DNA of 15,854 bases from Alphaproteobacteria bacterium (GTDB taxonomy: Bacteria; Pseudomonadota; Alphaproteobacteria; Micavibrionales; Micavibrionaceae). The DNA is taken from contig JAJFGT010000278.1 of NCBI GenBank assembly GCA_021776015.1, positions 1 to 15,854 on the forward strand, read 5' to 3'. The notes below the pieces were generated by a model that saw nothing but the letters and a program-made list of their open reading frames with translations, did no database searches and was not told the origin of the DNA. Both the position numbers and the translations under genes were made by a program. Positions 1 through 6,669 of this stretch are shown here, piece after piece. The stretch's first letter is position 1. Every line of letters begins with the position of its first letter.

Positions 1-502
1 CTTCTGTCCAACGTGTAACATTATAAAGATAGCCATCTGCAAGTGTAAATTCACTACCCATTAGATAGTCCTGTTGTCCAAGGATTTCATTCACATATGC
101 AAATTTACGTCTTAGAATCTCACGTGCTACAGGTTTTGCTGCTTCTGGAAATCCATAGGCATCAAAGAGAGGAGGAAAAGCTTTGTGAAGTTCAGAGGTA
201 ATAAAATTCAAGCGTTCTTGGAAGTGATAGCGTGCCATTGTTCCATTGGCAGGGGCTAAATTTTTCTCAGGCACTTGATCTGCAATATATTGTAAAATAG
301 CAGGCCCTTCTGTAAGGATTTCATTCTCTGAAATTTCAAGAACAGGGATCGCGCCTTTTTTATTAATGGTATAAAAATCACGTCCATCTTCTGTTTTTTT
401 AGTATTTAAATCTACAGCAATAGGCTCGAATTCTAGACCTGCCTCATGCAATGCAATATTTGGACTGATCGCACAGGCTCCAGAAGAATAATATAGTTTC
501 AT
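1..502 (-). CDS. gst: Beta-class glutathione S-transferase, partial (C-terminus beyond window)
   Basis: A cytosolic enzyme expected to conjugate glutathione to electrophiles or to act as a thiol transferase. The first 167 residues are present; the family is about 200 residues, so roughly 35 C-terminal residues lie beyond the left edge. The N-terminus MKLYYSSGAC places a cysteine at residue 10, the position of the catalytic Cys10 of E. coli GstA. The thioredoxin-like domain continues with a cis-proline region (AIPVL, 51-55) and the glutathione-binding TEG (64-66). The helical domain has ELHKAF with His106, also conserved in GstA, and the N-capping motif FTLADGYLY near 152-160. The ATG at 502 is preceded by AAGGAA about ten bases upstream. 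It lies downstream of, and on the same strand as, a NemR-like regulator, which fits a detoxification role; its natural substrate cannot be told from sequence. Confidence 0.93.
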   Translation of the reverse strand, partial: MKLYYSSGACAISPNIALHEAGLEFEPIAVDLNTKKTEDGRDFYTINKKGAIPVLEISENEILTEGPAILQYIADQVPEKNLAPANGTMARYHFQERLNFITSELHKAFPPLFDAYGFPEAAKPVAREILRRKFAYVNEILGQQDYLMGSEFTLADGYLYNVTRWTE

Positions 503-535
503 AATATAGTTTCCTTTTTTAAAGTTTATAAAATA

Positions 536-555
536 TGGCAGAATAATAACTGCCA
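536..555 (-). terminator. Small hairpin upstream of gst, possible weak terminator
   Basis: TGGCAG (536-541) and CTGCCA (550-555) form a perfect 6-bp inverted repeat around an 8-base AT loop. Read on the minus strand it is followed by TATTTTA, so it could act as a weak terminator for the regulator gene or as a structure in the gst leader. The stem is short and the T run is interrupted, so the call is tentative. Confidence 0.25.
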
Positions 556-610
556 GCACGCAACGTCAGGATTTTGAGTAAAACCTGTCGTATTCTTGAA
601 GCTCTGTAGA

Positions 611-632
611 AAGATTGTGTTCACACGATCTT
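611..632 (-). repeat. Imperfect 22-bp inverted repeat just after the tetR stop
   Basis: AAGATTGTGT (611-620) and ACACGATCTT (623-632) are reverse complements at nine of ten positions, separated by two bases. The repeat sits a few bases past the regulator's stop codon. On the minus strand it is followed by a short T-rich stretch, so it could be a rho-independent terminator with a tight loop, or a protein-binding palindrome upstream of gst. The mismatch is a G-U wobble in + strand RNA but an A-C mismatch in the RNA of the actual genes, which slightly favours a DNA site. Confidence 0.35.
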
Positions 633-634
633 AT

Positions 635-1213
635 TTAAGGGCTTAAAAGTCTTAAAAAGCTGTTCAGAAAACGATGGAGAGAGTCTGTGTTTTTTTCTAC
701 TTTCATGCGAAGTAATGCTCCCTGCCATCCATCAACAAACAAATCAGCTAGCTCTCCCGTGTTGTATTGTTGAGAGAGAATCTCTTCTTCTTGAGCCTGA
801 ATAAAAAACTGTTCCAATCCGCTTAGCCACTTTTTAAAGCAGATTTGTATTTTTTCTCGTACATCTTCTGACGAATCAGAGAGTTCTTGAGCCATATTTC
901 CGACCAGGCATCCACCGTGACATGATGAATCTTCGCTACATTCAATCATTGTTGTAATATAGGAACGAAATCTCTTGAGAGAGGGGGCACTTCTATCTTC
1001 TAAAAAAGGTGTGATAACAGACTCTATTTTATGCTCATAATGAGTTAAAACTTCAATTAAGAAGGCTTCTTTATTCTCAAAATAATGATAAAATGAGCCT
1101 TTTGGAACATTAGCATGTTTCAAAATGTCACTGAGGCCCGTCCCATGATATCCTTTTTGTAGAAAGATTTCGTGTCCAGATTTCAGCAATAATTCTTTTG
1201 TATTCTTTTCCAT
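635..1213 (-). CDS. nemR-like: TetR-family regulator, NemR-like electrophile/oxidant sensor
   Basis: A predicted cytoplasmic repressor of 192 residues. The N-terminal helix-turn-helix domain (about 5-55) includes GTGLSDILKHANVPKGSFYH at 24-43, very close to the matching part of E. coli NemR. The ligand domain carries GGCLVGNMAQELSDSSEDVR (100-119), matching the NemR segment around its redox-active Cys106. Counting from recalled NemR sequence, Cys102 here aligns with Cys106 and Lys171 (in GALLRMK) with Lys175, the pair reported to form a reversible sulfenamide on oxidation. Extra cysteines lie at 92 and 98. It is followed on the same strand by a glutathione S-transferase, a plausible target. 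The start at 1213 lacks a clear Shine-Dalgarno and lies almost at the predicted transcription start. Family assignment is firm; the NemR-type mechanism is inferred. Confidence 0.9.
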   Translation of the reverse strand: MEKNTKELLLKSGHEIFLQKGYHGTGLSDILKHANVPKGSFYHYFENKEAFLIEVLTHYEHKIESVITPFLEDRSAPSLKRFRSYITTMIECSEDSSCHGGCLVGNMAQELSDSSEDVREKIQICFKKWLSGLEQFFIQAQEEEILSQQYNTGELADLFVDGWQGALLRMKVEKNTDSLHRFLNSFLRLLSP

Positions 1214-1220
1214 GAGGATT

Positions 1221-1248
1221 AGAATAGACCAGTCGGTTTAGTTGTCAA
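1221..1248 (-). promoter_or_regulatory. Predicted sigma70-type promoter of the tetR gene
   Basis: On the minus strand TTGACA (1248-1243) is a perfect -35 hexamer. Sixteen bases later comes TATTCT (1226-1221), a 4-of-6 match to the -10 consensus. Transcription would begin about seven bases downstream, near 1214, essentially at the ATG at 1213, so the transcript could be leaderless or nearly so. Confidence 0.6.
1225..1240. promoter_or_regulatory. NemR-box-like operator in the tetR promoter
   Basis: TAGACCAGTCGGTTTA is a near-perfect palindrome: half-sites TAGACC and GGTTTA (GGTCTA would be exact) around a 4-base centre. It resembles the TAGACC-N4-GGTCTA pattern I recall for the NemR box. It covers most of the spacer and part of the -10 of the tetR promoter, which suits autorepression by the NemR-like protein. 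Confidence 0.65.
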
Positions 1249-1363
1249 GAGGAAATTAATATATAATTTAAAAAACTTCAAAGAGACTTCATTTTTTTAA
1301 GAAAAAAGAAGAATTCATTCTATCTTTCTTGTGAATGAAAATATCTAAAGAGTGGAATCTGAA

Positions 1364-1393
1364 TTGACGACCCATGCTTTCCCATGATATCCC
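1364..1393 (+). promoter_or_regulatory. Candidate mraZ/dcw promoter
   Basis: TTGACG (1364-1369) is a 5-of-6 match to the -35 consensus. The -10 is unclear: GATATC at 1386-1391 (16-base spacer) or TATCCC at 1388-1393 with an upstream TG (18-base spacer). The position, about 90-120 bases before the mraZ start and overlapping the CCCAT array, is what supports it. Confidence 0.4.
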
Positions 1394-1404
1394 ATATATA
1401 TCCA
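1371..1404 (-). promoter_or_regulatory. Probable MraZ-box array (three CCCAT repeats plus one degenerate, 10-bp period)
   Basis: CCCAT occurs at 1371, 1381 and 1391, exactly ten bases apart, with TCCAC at 1401 as a degenerate fourth copy. On the minus strand these read as ATGGG boxes. MraZ proteins of other bacteria bind TGGG-type direct repeats at one-helical-turn spacing upstream of their own gene; in E. coli, as I recall, the TGGG units are on the coding strand. Here they are on the opposite strand and overlap the predicted promoter core. Confidence 0.65.
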
Positions 1405-1434
1405 CCACTTTGTCTTTTGTGGGTCGATGGTGGA
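1401..1434 (+). promoter_or_regulatory. Inverted repeat in the predicted mraZ leader
   Basis: TCCACCA (1401-1407) and TGGTGGA (1428-1434) are exact reverse complements separated by 20 bases, with a further GTGGG at 1419-1423 inside the loop. It could be an RNA hairpin in the 5' untranslated region or additional MraZ half-sites in the opposite orientation to the CCCAT array. Confidence 0.3.
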
Positions 1435-1481
1435 AATGTCTGTGTTTTTTACAATCAAAGCTTATATTCAGGAATGTCTTG

Positions 1482-1943
1482 ATGTCATTGTTTCTATCAA
1501 CGCTTATCAATAAGATCGATAAGAAGGGGAGGGTTTCTATTCCATCCGGCTTTCGTGCGTCATTGACACAAGGAGAATTGATTTTATTTCGTTCTCCAAC
1601 TCATCAATGTTTAGAGGGGTTTGATGTCTCTTTTATGAATGAGGTGAGTGATCGTCTAGATCATTTTGACTTGTTTTCTGAGGAGCAAGATAGTTTAGCA
1701 ATGTCAATTTTTGGAGAGTCTGTTTCATTGACCCTCGATGAAACAGGGCGAGTCGTGCTTCCATCAGATCTTATTGTCTTTGCAGGACTGACGGGGGTCG
1801 CGGCTTTTGTGGGGATGGGCCGTAAGTTTCAAGTTTGGTCACCAGAACGCCTTGAGGAACGTAAAAAAGTAACTCGTTCAAATGTGCAGTCCCAAAAGCT
1901 AGCCATTCCAAAATCTGAATCTTCAGGGGGGATCTATGGATGA
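1482..1943 (+). CDS. mraZ: Transcriptional regulator MraZ
   Basis: First gene of the dcw cluster, a DNA-binding protein with two AbrB-like swapped-hairpin repeats. The product is 153 residues, the usual size (E. coli about 152). The first repeat carries DKKGRVSIPSGFR (13-25), the second DETGRVVLPSDL (86-97); these D-x-x-GR-x-x-(I/L)P motifs define the family. The reading frame stays open upstream to an ATG at 1374, but that ATG lies inside the repeat array and its 36 extra residues are not MraZ-like. The ATG at 1482 has AGGA eight bases upstream and gives the family's normal N-terminus. The gene overlaps rsmH by eight bases. Known family members bind repeats upstream of their own gene and repress the cluster; the CCCAT array at 1371 suggests the same here. 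Confidence 0.95.
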   Translation: MSLFLSTLINKIDKKGRVSIPSGFRASLTQGELILFRSPTHQCLEGFDVSFMNEVSDRLDHFDLFSEEQDSLAMSIFGESVSLTLDETGRVVLPSDLIVFAGLTGVAAFVGMGRKFQVWSPERLEERKKVTRSNVQSQKLAIPKSESSGGIYG

Positions 1944-2868
1944 TGCTCCACATATTCCTGTTATGCTTAAAGAGGTCTGTGAATATATGAACCCTCAGGA
2001 TGGAGGTATCTATGTTGATGGAACATTCGGAGCTGGTGGCTACACACGAGCTTTATTGGATCAGGCAAATTGTAGTGTTATTGCGATTGATCGTGATGAA
2101 ACAGCTCTTGTTGCTGCTCAAAATTGGATTGGTTCATATGGAGATCGTTTAAAGCTTGTTCATGGTTCATTTGGAGATTTGAAAAATCATTTATTGGCTT
2201 TAAATATAGAGAAAGTGGATGGTATTGTTCTTGATGTTGGTGTGTCATCTATGCAAATAGATCAGGCAGAGAGAGGTTTTTCCTTTCGCTTTGATGGAGC
2301 CCTCGATATGCGCATGGATGCCTCTCAAGGAGAGACAGCAGCGGATATTGTCAATAGCTATAAAGAAGAAGCCCTTGCAAACCTCATCTATCAATATGGA
2401 GAAGAGCGCCTCTCTCGACGCATTGCCAAGACGATTGTAAAAAATCGTCCTATAGGAACAACGCTTCAGCTGGCTGATATCGTGAGATCAGTGGTTCCGC
2501 GATCTAAAAAATCAGGTTTAGACCCTGCGACGCGCACTTTTCAAGCTCTTCGTATTGCTGTGAACGATGAGTTAGGGCAGTTAGAAGAACTGTTAGACTC
2601 AACGCCTGACCTTTTGAAAAAAGGAGGGCGTTTGCTTGTTGTCTCATTTCATTCACTTGAAGATAAGATTGTTAAGAATTTTATGAGAGGTCAAAGAATT
2701 GAAGCCTCGCGTTATGAGCCTGTAGTAAATGAGTATATCGGGTCAAATTACTCTTCTCCGTTTTTGATGCTTTCTAAGAAGGCATTTCTTCCCTCTAAAG
2801 AGGAGTGTTTATCAAACCCTAGGTCTCGCTCTGCACGTCTTAGAGTTGCAGAGAGATTGGAGGAGTAA
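1936..2868 (+). CDS. rsmH: 16S rRNA (cytosine(1402)-N(4))-methyltransferase RsmH
   Basis: Cytoplasmic S-adenosylmethionine-dependent enzyme (formerly MraW) that N4-methylates C1402 in the decoding centre of 16S rRNA. The 310-residue length is typical. It opens with HIPVMLKEV (6-14), followed by the SAM-binding motif VDGTFGAGGYT (27-37), the acidic strand-end IDRDE (51-55), LDVGVSS (99-105) and GFSFRFDGALDMRMD (114-128). RTFQALRIAVNDEL and VVSFHSLED follow in the C-terminal half, all family hallmarks. The start overlaps the mraZ stop by eight bases and is preceded by a G-rich AGGGGGG, implying translational coupling. It has no direct enzymatic link to the cell wall, but its position after mraZ is one of the most conserved in bacteria. 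Confidence 0.97.
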   Translation: MDDAPHIPVMLKEVCEYMNPQDGGIYVDGTFGAGGYTRALLDQANCSVIAIDRDETALVAAQNWIGSYGDRLKLVHGSFGDLKNHLLALNIEKVDGIVLDVGVSSMQIDQAERGFSFRFDGALDMRMDASQGETAADIVNSYKEEALANLIYQYGEERLSRRIAKTIVKNRPIGTTLQLADIVRSVVPRSKKSGLDPATRTFQALRIAVNDELGQLEELLDSTPDLLKKGGRLLVVSFHSLEDKIVKNFMRGQRIEASRYEPVVNEYIGSNYSSPFLMLSKKAFLPSKEECLSNPRSRSARLRVAERLEE

Positions 2869-2870
2869 AT

Positions 2871-3347
2871 ATGAAGACGAGCCGTTTAGTTTTTTGTTTT
2901 ATTCTCTTGTGTTCTGTTCTTACAGGCTTCCTACTGTTTATTGTCTCTCAGAAGGTTCGTTCGATTGAGTATAATATACGTACTGTGGATAAGTTTGTGA
3001 GTAACGAACAGGAATCCCTAAGAGTTTTACAGGCTGAATGGTACTATTTGAACCGCCCTGATCGCCTTGAAAATGTCATTATGGATACAAAAAATCAATT
3101 CAAAATGACAAAGGTTCGTTCTATGGATGGAACAATATTTTATTCAAATCCTGAAGATCAACCTGTGCATGATGTTTCAATGATTCCAGTGCCTCAATTA
3201 AAACCACGATATGTTCAACCATTATATGTGACCCATGAAAAAAAGAGCGCCCCTAAAGCGCCTTTAAATAAAATCATAGAAGATCAAAAGAATGATAAAA
3301 GCTTTGAGTCACTTTTAAACGGTTTGGAGGCGGCGCATGGCGAGTAG
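2871..3347 (+). CDS. ftsL: Cell division protein FtsL
   Basis: Small bitopic inner-membrane protein that forms a complex with FtsB and FtsQ and helps activate FtsW-FtsI. The product is 158 residues: a short N-terminus, one membrane segment at about 6-26, then a probable coiled coil to about residue 58. The segment LQAEWYYLNRPDRLE (53-67) is characteristic of alphaproteobacterial FtsL. The C-terminal part (about 85-158) is low in recognisable motifs and rich in Pro and Lys. The start lies two bases after the rsmH stop, with GGAGG at 2859-2863 as a strong ribosome-binding site; the end overlaps ftsI by 11 bases. Sequence conservation in FtsL is weak generally, so the call rests on topology, the NRP motif and position. 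Confidence 0.9.
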   Translation: MKTSRLVFCFILLCSVLTGFLLFIVSQKVRSIEYNIRTVDKFVSNEQESLRVLQAEWYYLNRPDRLENVIMDTKNQFKMTKVRSMDGTIFYSNPEDQPVHDVSMIPVPQLKPRYVQPLYVTHEKKSAPKAPLNKIIEDQKNDKSFESLLNGLEAAHGE

Positions 3348-5154
3348 TCGAGCCTTTAATAAGCTATCTATAAACCGCTTGTCTGTAACGATCAAGGGAG
3401 GGCGAGGAGGGGCTCTAGAGGTGGCTCATGCACGTATCCTTATGATGCGTGCTTTATTTTTGATCCTCTATTGTGTCATAGGTGTTCGGCTTTTTGATCT
3501 TATGATCATACAAAACATTCATTTAGATTTTGAAAACAAAGAGGCATCAGAAATAGGAAATTCACGCCCTGCCGTGCCTATTGTACTTGATACAGAATTT
3601 AAGCAGGTGCGGGCAGATATTGTTGATAGAGAAGGTGTTTTGTTGGCAACATCACTAAAAGCGGCGTCTCTTTATGCTGATCCAAAATATATTTTGACAC
3701 CAGAGGAGAGTGCACGTGCTTTATCTCAAATATTTCCAGATACTCCTTATGATATTTTCTTAAAAAAATTACAAAAATCAGGAAGATTTGTTTGGCTAAA
3801 AAGAGGTATCACACCATCAGATCAGGCTAAAATTTTAAAAATAGGAGACCCAGGATTGGGATTTAGGGATGAATATAAACGTCTTTATTCTCAGGGTGAG
3901 CTATCTGCGCACATAGTGGGTTATAGTAACCTTGATGGGAAAGGTGTTATGGGGATAGAGAGAAGCTTTCAAAAACTCTTATTCCAAAATAATGAAGATA
4001 AAAAAAATACAGATTTGATGCCCTCTTCTTCTTCGGATATTCCCTCTTTGCGTATGACGATAGATATTCGATTTCAGCACGCTTTACGCAAAGAATTAAT
4101 CGCATCCATTAAAAAATTCAATGCAAAGGCTGGAGCTGGAATTATTCTAGACGTTCGGAATGGAGATGTATTGGGACTTGTGTCTCTTCCAGATTTTGAT
4201 CCTCACAAGCCTCTTTCATCAGGAGAAAAAGCGCAGTTTAATGTTGTTACACAAGGGGTCTATGAACTTGGCTCTGTTTTTAAGATATTTTCTGTGGCAG
4301 CATTTTTAGAAACACAGAAAAACCCCCTCTCTGCAACATTTGATGCACGCGAACCTCTAAAACGAGGGCGGTATATGATCAGAGATTATCATCCAGAGAA
4401 ACGAGTCTTAACGCTTCCTGAGGTGTTTATGGTGTCATCAAATATTGGGACAGCGTTGATTGGTGAGACGGTAGGTTCTGAAGGAATTCAATCATTCTAT
4501 AAAAAATTAGGTCTTCTTGATGCGCCGGATGTTTCACTTTTAGAAATTGGAAAACCGCTATATCCAAGACCTTGGAGAGATATTAACACGTTAACAGCAT
4601 CTTATGGTCATGGCATTGCAGTCAGCCCTCTGCAGTTAGTGAGTGCTGTTGCGACTATTGTGAATGGGGGATATAAGGTGACCCCTCGTTTCGTCCTTCC
4701 TGCGGAAGAGCCGGTAGAGAATCAGGGGGTAAAATTTAAAACACAAATTGTTTCTCAAGAGACTTCAGATGTTATGAGGTCTCTTATGCGTTTGGTTGTA
4801 ACGGATGGAACAGCTAAGAAAGCGCAAATTGAGGGGTATGATGTGGGCGGAAAAACGGGGACTGCAGAAAAACCAGGAAAGAATGGCTATGATCGTAAGA
4901 AACTAATTTCATCTTTTGTTGGTGTTCTTCCCATGAATGATCCTCAGTATGTTATATTTGTGATGCTTGATGAACCAAAAGGTATTAAAGAAACTTATGG
5001 GTATGCAACAGCAGGCTGGACAGCTGTCCCAACTTTTGCCAAAATTGTAAAACGAATCGTATCACTTAAAGCAATTGAGCCCCAATCCATAGAAGACAAG
5101 CCTTTTTCTCATAAACAATCTGTTTCGAATATCCGTTATAAGGGGGATGAATGA
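3337..5154 (+). CDS. ftsI: Septal peptidoglycan transpeptidase FtsI (PBP3)
   Basis: Class B penicillin-binding protein that crosslinks septal peptidoglycan together with FtsW. It has 605 residues. A basic cytoplasmic N-terminus is followed by one membrane anchor (about 36-58), a periplasmic pedestal domain containing RADIVDREGVLLATS (92-106), and the transpeptidase domain. All three active-site motifs are present: SxxK as GSVFK with nucleophile Ser313 and Lys316, SxN as SSN at 367-369, and KTGT at 506-509. The gene starts inside ftsL, with GGAGG six bases before the ATG, and ends in an ATGA overlap with murE, so the three genes are probably translationally coupled. A tail after about residue 575 is Lys/Ser-rich and probably not part of the catalytic core. 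No missing catalytic residue was seen. Confidence 0.97.
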   Translation: MASSRAFNKLSINRLSVTIKGGRGGALEVAHARILMMRALFLILYCVIGVRLFDLMIIQNIHLDFENKEASEIGNSRPAVPIVLDTEFKQVRADIVDREGVLLATSLKAASLYADPKYILTPEESARALSQIFPDTPYDIFLKKLQKSGRFVWLKRGITPSDQAKILKIGDPGLGFRDEYKRLYSQGELSAHIVGYSNLDGKGVMGIERSFQKLLFQNNEDKKNTDLMPSSSSDIPSLRMTIDIRFQHALRKELIASIKKFNAKAGAGIILDVRNGDVLGLVSLPDFDPHKPLSSGEKAQFNVVTQGVYELGSVFKIFSVAAFLETQKNPLSATFDAREPLKRGRYMIRDYHPEKRVLTLPEVFMVSSNIGTALIGETVGSEGIQSFYKKLGLLDAPDVSLLEIGKPLYPRPWRDINTLTASYGHGIAVSPLQLVSAVATIVNGGYKVTPRFVLPAEEPVENQGVKFKTQIVSQETSDVMRSLMRLVVTDGTAKKAQIEGYDVGGKTGTAEKPGKNGYDRKKLISSFVGVLPMNDPQYVIFVMLDEPKGIKETYGYATAGWTAVPTFAKIVKRIVSLKAIEPQSIEDKPFSHKQSVSNIRYKGDE

Positions 5155-6644
5155 AGAAATTATCTGTTCTTATGCCTTCTTTAACCCATTCGGAAGTCGA
5201 AATTCATGCGGTGGCATTTGATAGCGCGAAAGTGTCTCATGGGTCTCTCTTTGTCGCTGTATCAGGTCATGCACAAGATGGGATAAATTATATTCCAGAA
5301 GCCATTGAAAAAGGCGCAGCTGCTATTGTTGTAGAGGAGCGTCACCGTCATAAAATTACAGAAATAATGGGAGACAAGAAAATTGCTGTCCCTGTTGTCT
5401 GGGTTGAAAACTCACGGAAATCTTTGTCCGATATTGCTTCAAGATTTTATGAAACACAGCCTTCAAATATTGCAATGGTTACAGGAACAAGTGGAAAAAG
5501 TTCTGTTGTTTGGTTTACACGCCAAATTTTAGAAGGTCTGGGGTTTGACGCGGCAAGTCTTGGGACAATGGGGCTTTATGCGGGTGACTTTTTTAAGAAA
5601 GGGGCTTTAACGACAGCAGATCCTGTAAGCCTTCATAAAATTCTGAGTGATTTGTGGAATCGGAACATTGATTATCTTGCTGTAGAGGCTTCTAGTCATG
5701 GTATTGAGCAACATAGGCTTGATGGTGCCCATGTTAAGGTTGCCGCTTTTACCAACCTTTCCCAAGATCATTTGGATTATCATGGTGATATGGAGTCTTA
5801 TTTTAAAGCTAAACAGCGTCTTTTTACGGATTGTTTGGACCAAAATGGAGTGGTCATTTTAAATGCAGATATTCCTGAATTTAGGACCTTAAATGATATT
5901 TCTAAGCATCATTCTTTAAAAACGATACAGTACGGAATTCACGCAACTGGTGATAATGCAATATGCCTGATAAATCGTTCTATTTTAGATCAAGGGCAGG
6001 ATTTAGTGCTCTCTATAGCCGGTGAAACCCTTGAGTTTACCCTTCCATTGATTGGATCATTTCAGGTTCATAATTTACTCTGTGCAATCGGAATAGCACA
6101 AGGCTTACTTGATGTTCCTATAGATAGTTCTGCTTTGAAAGTAATTCTCTCTACTTTAAAAACTGTCCCTGGTCGTTTAGAAAAAATTGAAGGTCATCCT
6201 CGAAAGGCCTCAGTATATGTTGATTATGCGCACAAACCAGATGCGTTACAATCTGTTCTTAAGGCTATAGCCCCCCACACACAGGGCAAACTTTGGCTTG
6301 TGTTTGGTTGTGGGGGAGATAGAGATCGTGGAAAACGATCAAAAATGGCTCAAATTGCTTTTGATTTAGCCGATGAGGTTATTGTCACAGATGATAATCC
6401 TCGTAATGAAGATCCCGCAGATATTCGCGCTGAGATAACTGCTGGCTTTCCCTCCTTTAAAAATATCGGCGACCGTCGTCAGGCTATTGACCTTGCGATA
6501 TCTTCCCTCCAAATGGGCGATTCTCTGATTATTGCTGGTAAAGGCCATGAATCAGGGCAAATCTTTCACGCCCAAACCCTCCCCTTTGATGATCGTGATG
6601 AAACACGACAATCTATTCACTCTCTCGTTGCTAATCAGCAGTAA
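5151..6644 (+). CDS. murE: UDP-MurNAc-L-Ala-D-Glu:meso-diaminopimelate ligase MurE
   Basis: Cytoplasmic ATP-dependent Mur ligase adding the third stem-peptide residue. The 497-residue length is normal. The N-terminal substrate domain (about 1-100) is followed by the ATP-binding loop TGTSGKSS (111-118), and by YFKAKQRLF (217-225), whose Lys221 should be the carbamylated magnesium-binding lysine. The C-terminal domain contains YVDYAHKPDAL (356-366) and DNPR at 415-418. DNPR is the established signature for meso-diaminopimelate rather than lysine, so this organism should have Gram-negative-type peptidoglycan. The loop differs slightly from the usual GTNGKT(S/T), with Ser at two positions, both conservative. 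The start overlaps the ftsI stop (ATGA). Three TAA triplets in a row end the gene, and a 25-base gap precedes murF. Confidence 0.97.
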   Translation: MKKLSVLMPSLTHSEVEIHAVAFDSAKVSHGSLFVAVSGHAQDGINYIPEAIEKGAAAIVVEERHRHKITEIMGDKKIAVPVVWVENSRKSLSDIASRFYETQPSNIAMVTGTSGKSSVVWFTRQILEGLGFDAASLGTMGLYAGDFFKKGALTTADPVSLHKILSDLWNRNIDYLAVEASSHGIEQHRLDGAHVKVAAFTNLSQDHLDYHGDMESYFKAKQRLFTDCLDQNGVVILNADIPEFRTLNDISKHHSLKTIQYGIHATGDNAICLINRSILDQGQDLVLSIAGETLEFTLPLIGSFQVHNLLCAIGIAQGLLDVPIDSSALKVILSTLKTVPGRLEKIEGHPRKASVYVDYAHKPDALQSVLKAIAPHTQGKLWLVFGCGGDRDRGKRSKMAQIAFDLADEVIVTDDNPRNEDPADIRAEITAGFPSFKNIGDRRQAIDLAISSLQMGDSLIIAGKGHESGQIFHAQTLPFDDRDETRQSIHSLVANQQ

Positions 6645-6669
6645 TAATAAGTTAAACAAGGAATTATAA

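Noticed and set aside
580..595. Second NemR-like operator upstream of gst
   Set aside because: AAAACCTGTCGTATTC shares only about 10 of 16 positions with the site at 1225-1240 and is not palindromic.
1314..1339. TTCATTC/GAATGAA inverted repeat upstream of the mraZ promoter
   Set aside because: The 7-bp AT-rich arms with a 12-base loop could arise by chance in this composition and match no known site.
1374..1481. Upstream in-frame ATG giving MraZ 36 more residues
   Set aside because: The ATG lies inside the CCCAT repeat array, the extra residues are not MraZ-like, and ATG 1482 has AGGA at good spacing and the normal family N-terminus.
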